Assembly (NCBI GenBank): GCA_900770405.1
Contig: CAAGKL010000205.1
Coordinates: 1 to 14,868 of the forward strand
Origin: Clostridia bacterium
Lineage (GTDB): Bacteria > Bacillota > Clostridia > UBA1381
Reading direction: 5' to 3'
Length of the DNA: 14,868 bases
Below the pieces are notes generated by a model. The model made no database searches and was not told the DNA's origin. It saw only the letters and a list, made by a program, of their open reading frames with translations. This document shows positions 14,475 through 14,868 of the stretch, piece after piece (positions within the stretch are counted from its first letter, which is position 1; each line of letters starts with the position of its first letter). Both the position numbers and the translations under genes were made by a program.

Positions 14475-14503
14475 ATTATATCTATCCACGTGCAAAACTC
14501 CAA
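14475..14503 (-). promoter_or_regulatory. Promoter of the stalk-domain pseudogene
   Basis: On the - strand TTGGAG (14503-14498), 17 nt, TATAAT (14480-14475). The -10 is perfect and the gene follows after about 20 nt with AAAGGGG between, so the promoter seems intact although the gene is not. Confidence 0.65.
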
Positions 14504-14556
14504 AGATATAGAGTATGTGCGGTTTTACGGATGTGGCTAATCCGTCCTAAATCCTT

Positions 14557-14587
14557 TAAAAAGGATAAGTTTTCTAAAACTTATCCT
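14557..14587 (-). terminator. Hairpin terminator at the end of the right-edge gene
   Basis: AGGATAAGTTTT (14562-14573) and AAAACTTATCCT (14576-14587) are a perfect 12-bp inverted repeat with only two bases between. On the - strand it is followed by T5 (14562-14558). The TAG at 14576-14574, end of the extended frame of the neighbouring gene, lies in the loop. Confidence 0.7.
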
Positions 14588-14868
14588 CCAAAGGCTGATA
14601 AGGATTGAAATCATATTCTTGTCGACTGTATATCGGGCTTACCCGAAAGACGGCAGATTTTCAGAAAACGGTCGTACGCGTCAGAAATACAGCTGTCCGT
14701 TTAAGCGTTCTAAAAGCGGTTGTTGCCCTTGCAATCACAAATGTTGGAATAACGGCAAGAAAAACCGCGGTTGCACAAAATACGTAACTATTCCCGATGA
14801 TTACAGGCTTTCCATTGATATAGCTTATAAATCTGTTTATGCTCTCAGAACAGAAGCCGAAAGATACA
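14574..14868 (-). pseudogene. C-terminal part of a membrane protein with an in-frame TGA, runs off the window
   Basis: From the right edge 68 codons are open on the - strand to TGA 14663-14661: a soluble piece (FGFCSESINRFISYINGKP), a transmembrane segment (SYVFCATAVFLAVIPTFVIA) and a basic tail (RTLKRTAVFLTRT). The same frame continues for 28 sense codons after the TGA (KSAVFRVSP, then YSRQEYDFNPYQPLEDKF) to TAG 14576-14574, which falls inside the terminator hairpin where a stop is expected. That continuation reads like a normal cytoplasmic tail, so the TGA is probably a nonsense mutation (for example of CGA or TGG). The alternative is that the gene truly ends at 14661. The family is not recognised, and no start lies in the window. 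Confidence 0.5.

Noticed and set aside
14605..14787. 60-codon open frame on the + strand
   Set aside because: It is the shadow of the - strand membrane-protein end, has no ribosome site, and would run against a - strand terminator.
1..14868. CRISPR array, prophage or insertion sequence
   Set aside because: No regularly spaced direct repeats, no transposase or integrase motifs and no terminal inverted repeats with target duplications were seen.

Overview
The window looks like a stretch of a GC-rich, low-GC-lineage-type Gram-positive (Firmicutes) chromosome, most likely an anaerobic gut Clostridia member of the Oscillospirales/Ruminococcaceae kind. The evidence is indirect: a SleB-type spore-cortex hydrolase, a sigma-B/F/G-class sigma factor, a BlaI/M56 antirepressor pair, stalk (copper-amine-oxidase-N-like) domains, strong AGGAGG-type ribosome binding sites and consensus sigma-A promoters. 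No rRNA, tRNA, CRISPR array or intact mobile element was seen. Species cannot be named from this sequence alone.

Layout. (1) 62-3556, + strand: an extended -10 promoter drives two overlapping half-transporter genes that form a heterodimeric ABC exporter with one catalytically degenerate ATP site. (2) 3578-4357, +: a sleB-like cortex hydrolase with a possible forespore promoter and a bidirectional terminator. (3) 4358-6935, -: one tight operon from a consensus promoter, in the order single-pass membrane protein, sigma factor, pyrE, DtxR-family regulator. (4) 6938-9164, -: blaI-like repressor and an M56 (BlaR1/MecR1-like) membrane protease whose outer part is a stalk domain instead of a penicillin-binding domain; a perfect 20-bp palindrome sits on the promoter. 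(5) 9176-10695, -: an Mrp/NBP35-type Fe-S carrier ATPase, preceded by a structured leader of about 230 nt with a 51-codon upstream ORF, and followed by a small membrane-anchored protein whose start is separated from its body by an A7 frameshift site. (6) 10705-12555, +: a third, fully canonical ABC exporter half-transporter, divergent from mrp. (7) 12556-14868, -: a more AT-rich, decaying region with a secreted stalk-domain protein broken by at least three frameshifts and one nonsense codon, then the C-terminal end of a membrane protein that contains an in-frame TGA.

How it fits together. Most of the window is housekeeping and envelope physiology (export, spore germination, pyrimidine synthesis, metal control, Fe-S assembly). 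The parts most worth attention are the small and non-coding ones: the mrp leader (two near-identical hairpins, a translated-looking uORF, an anti-Shine-Dalgarno sequence), the A_AAA_AAA site in the small gene after mrp, the stalk-domain M56 sensor, and the cluster of coding lesions at the right end. No clearly new multi-gene defence or mobile system was found.
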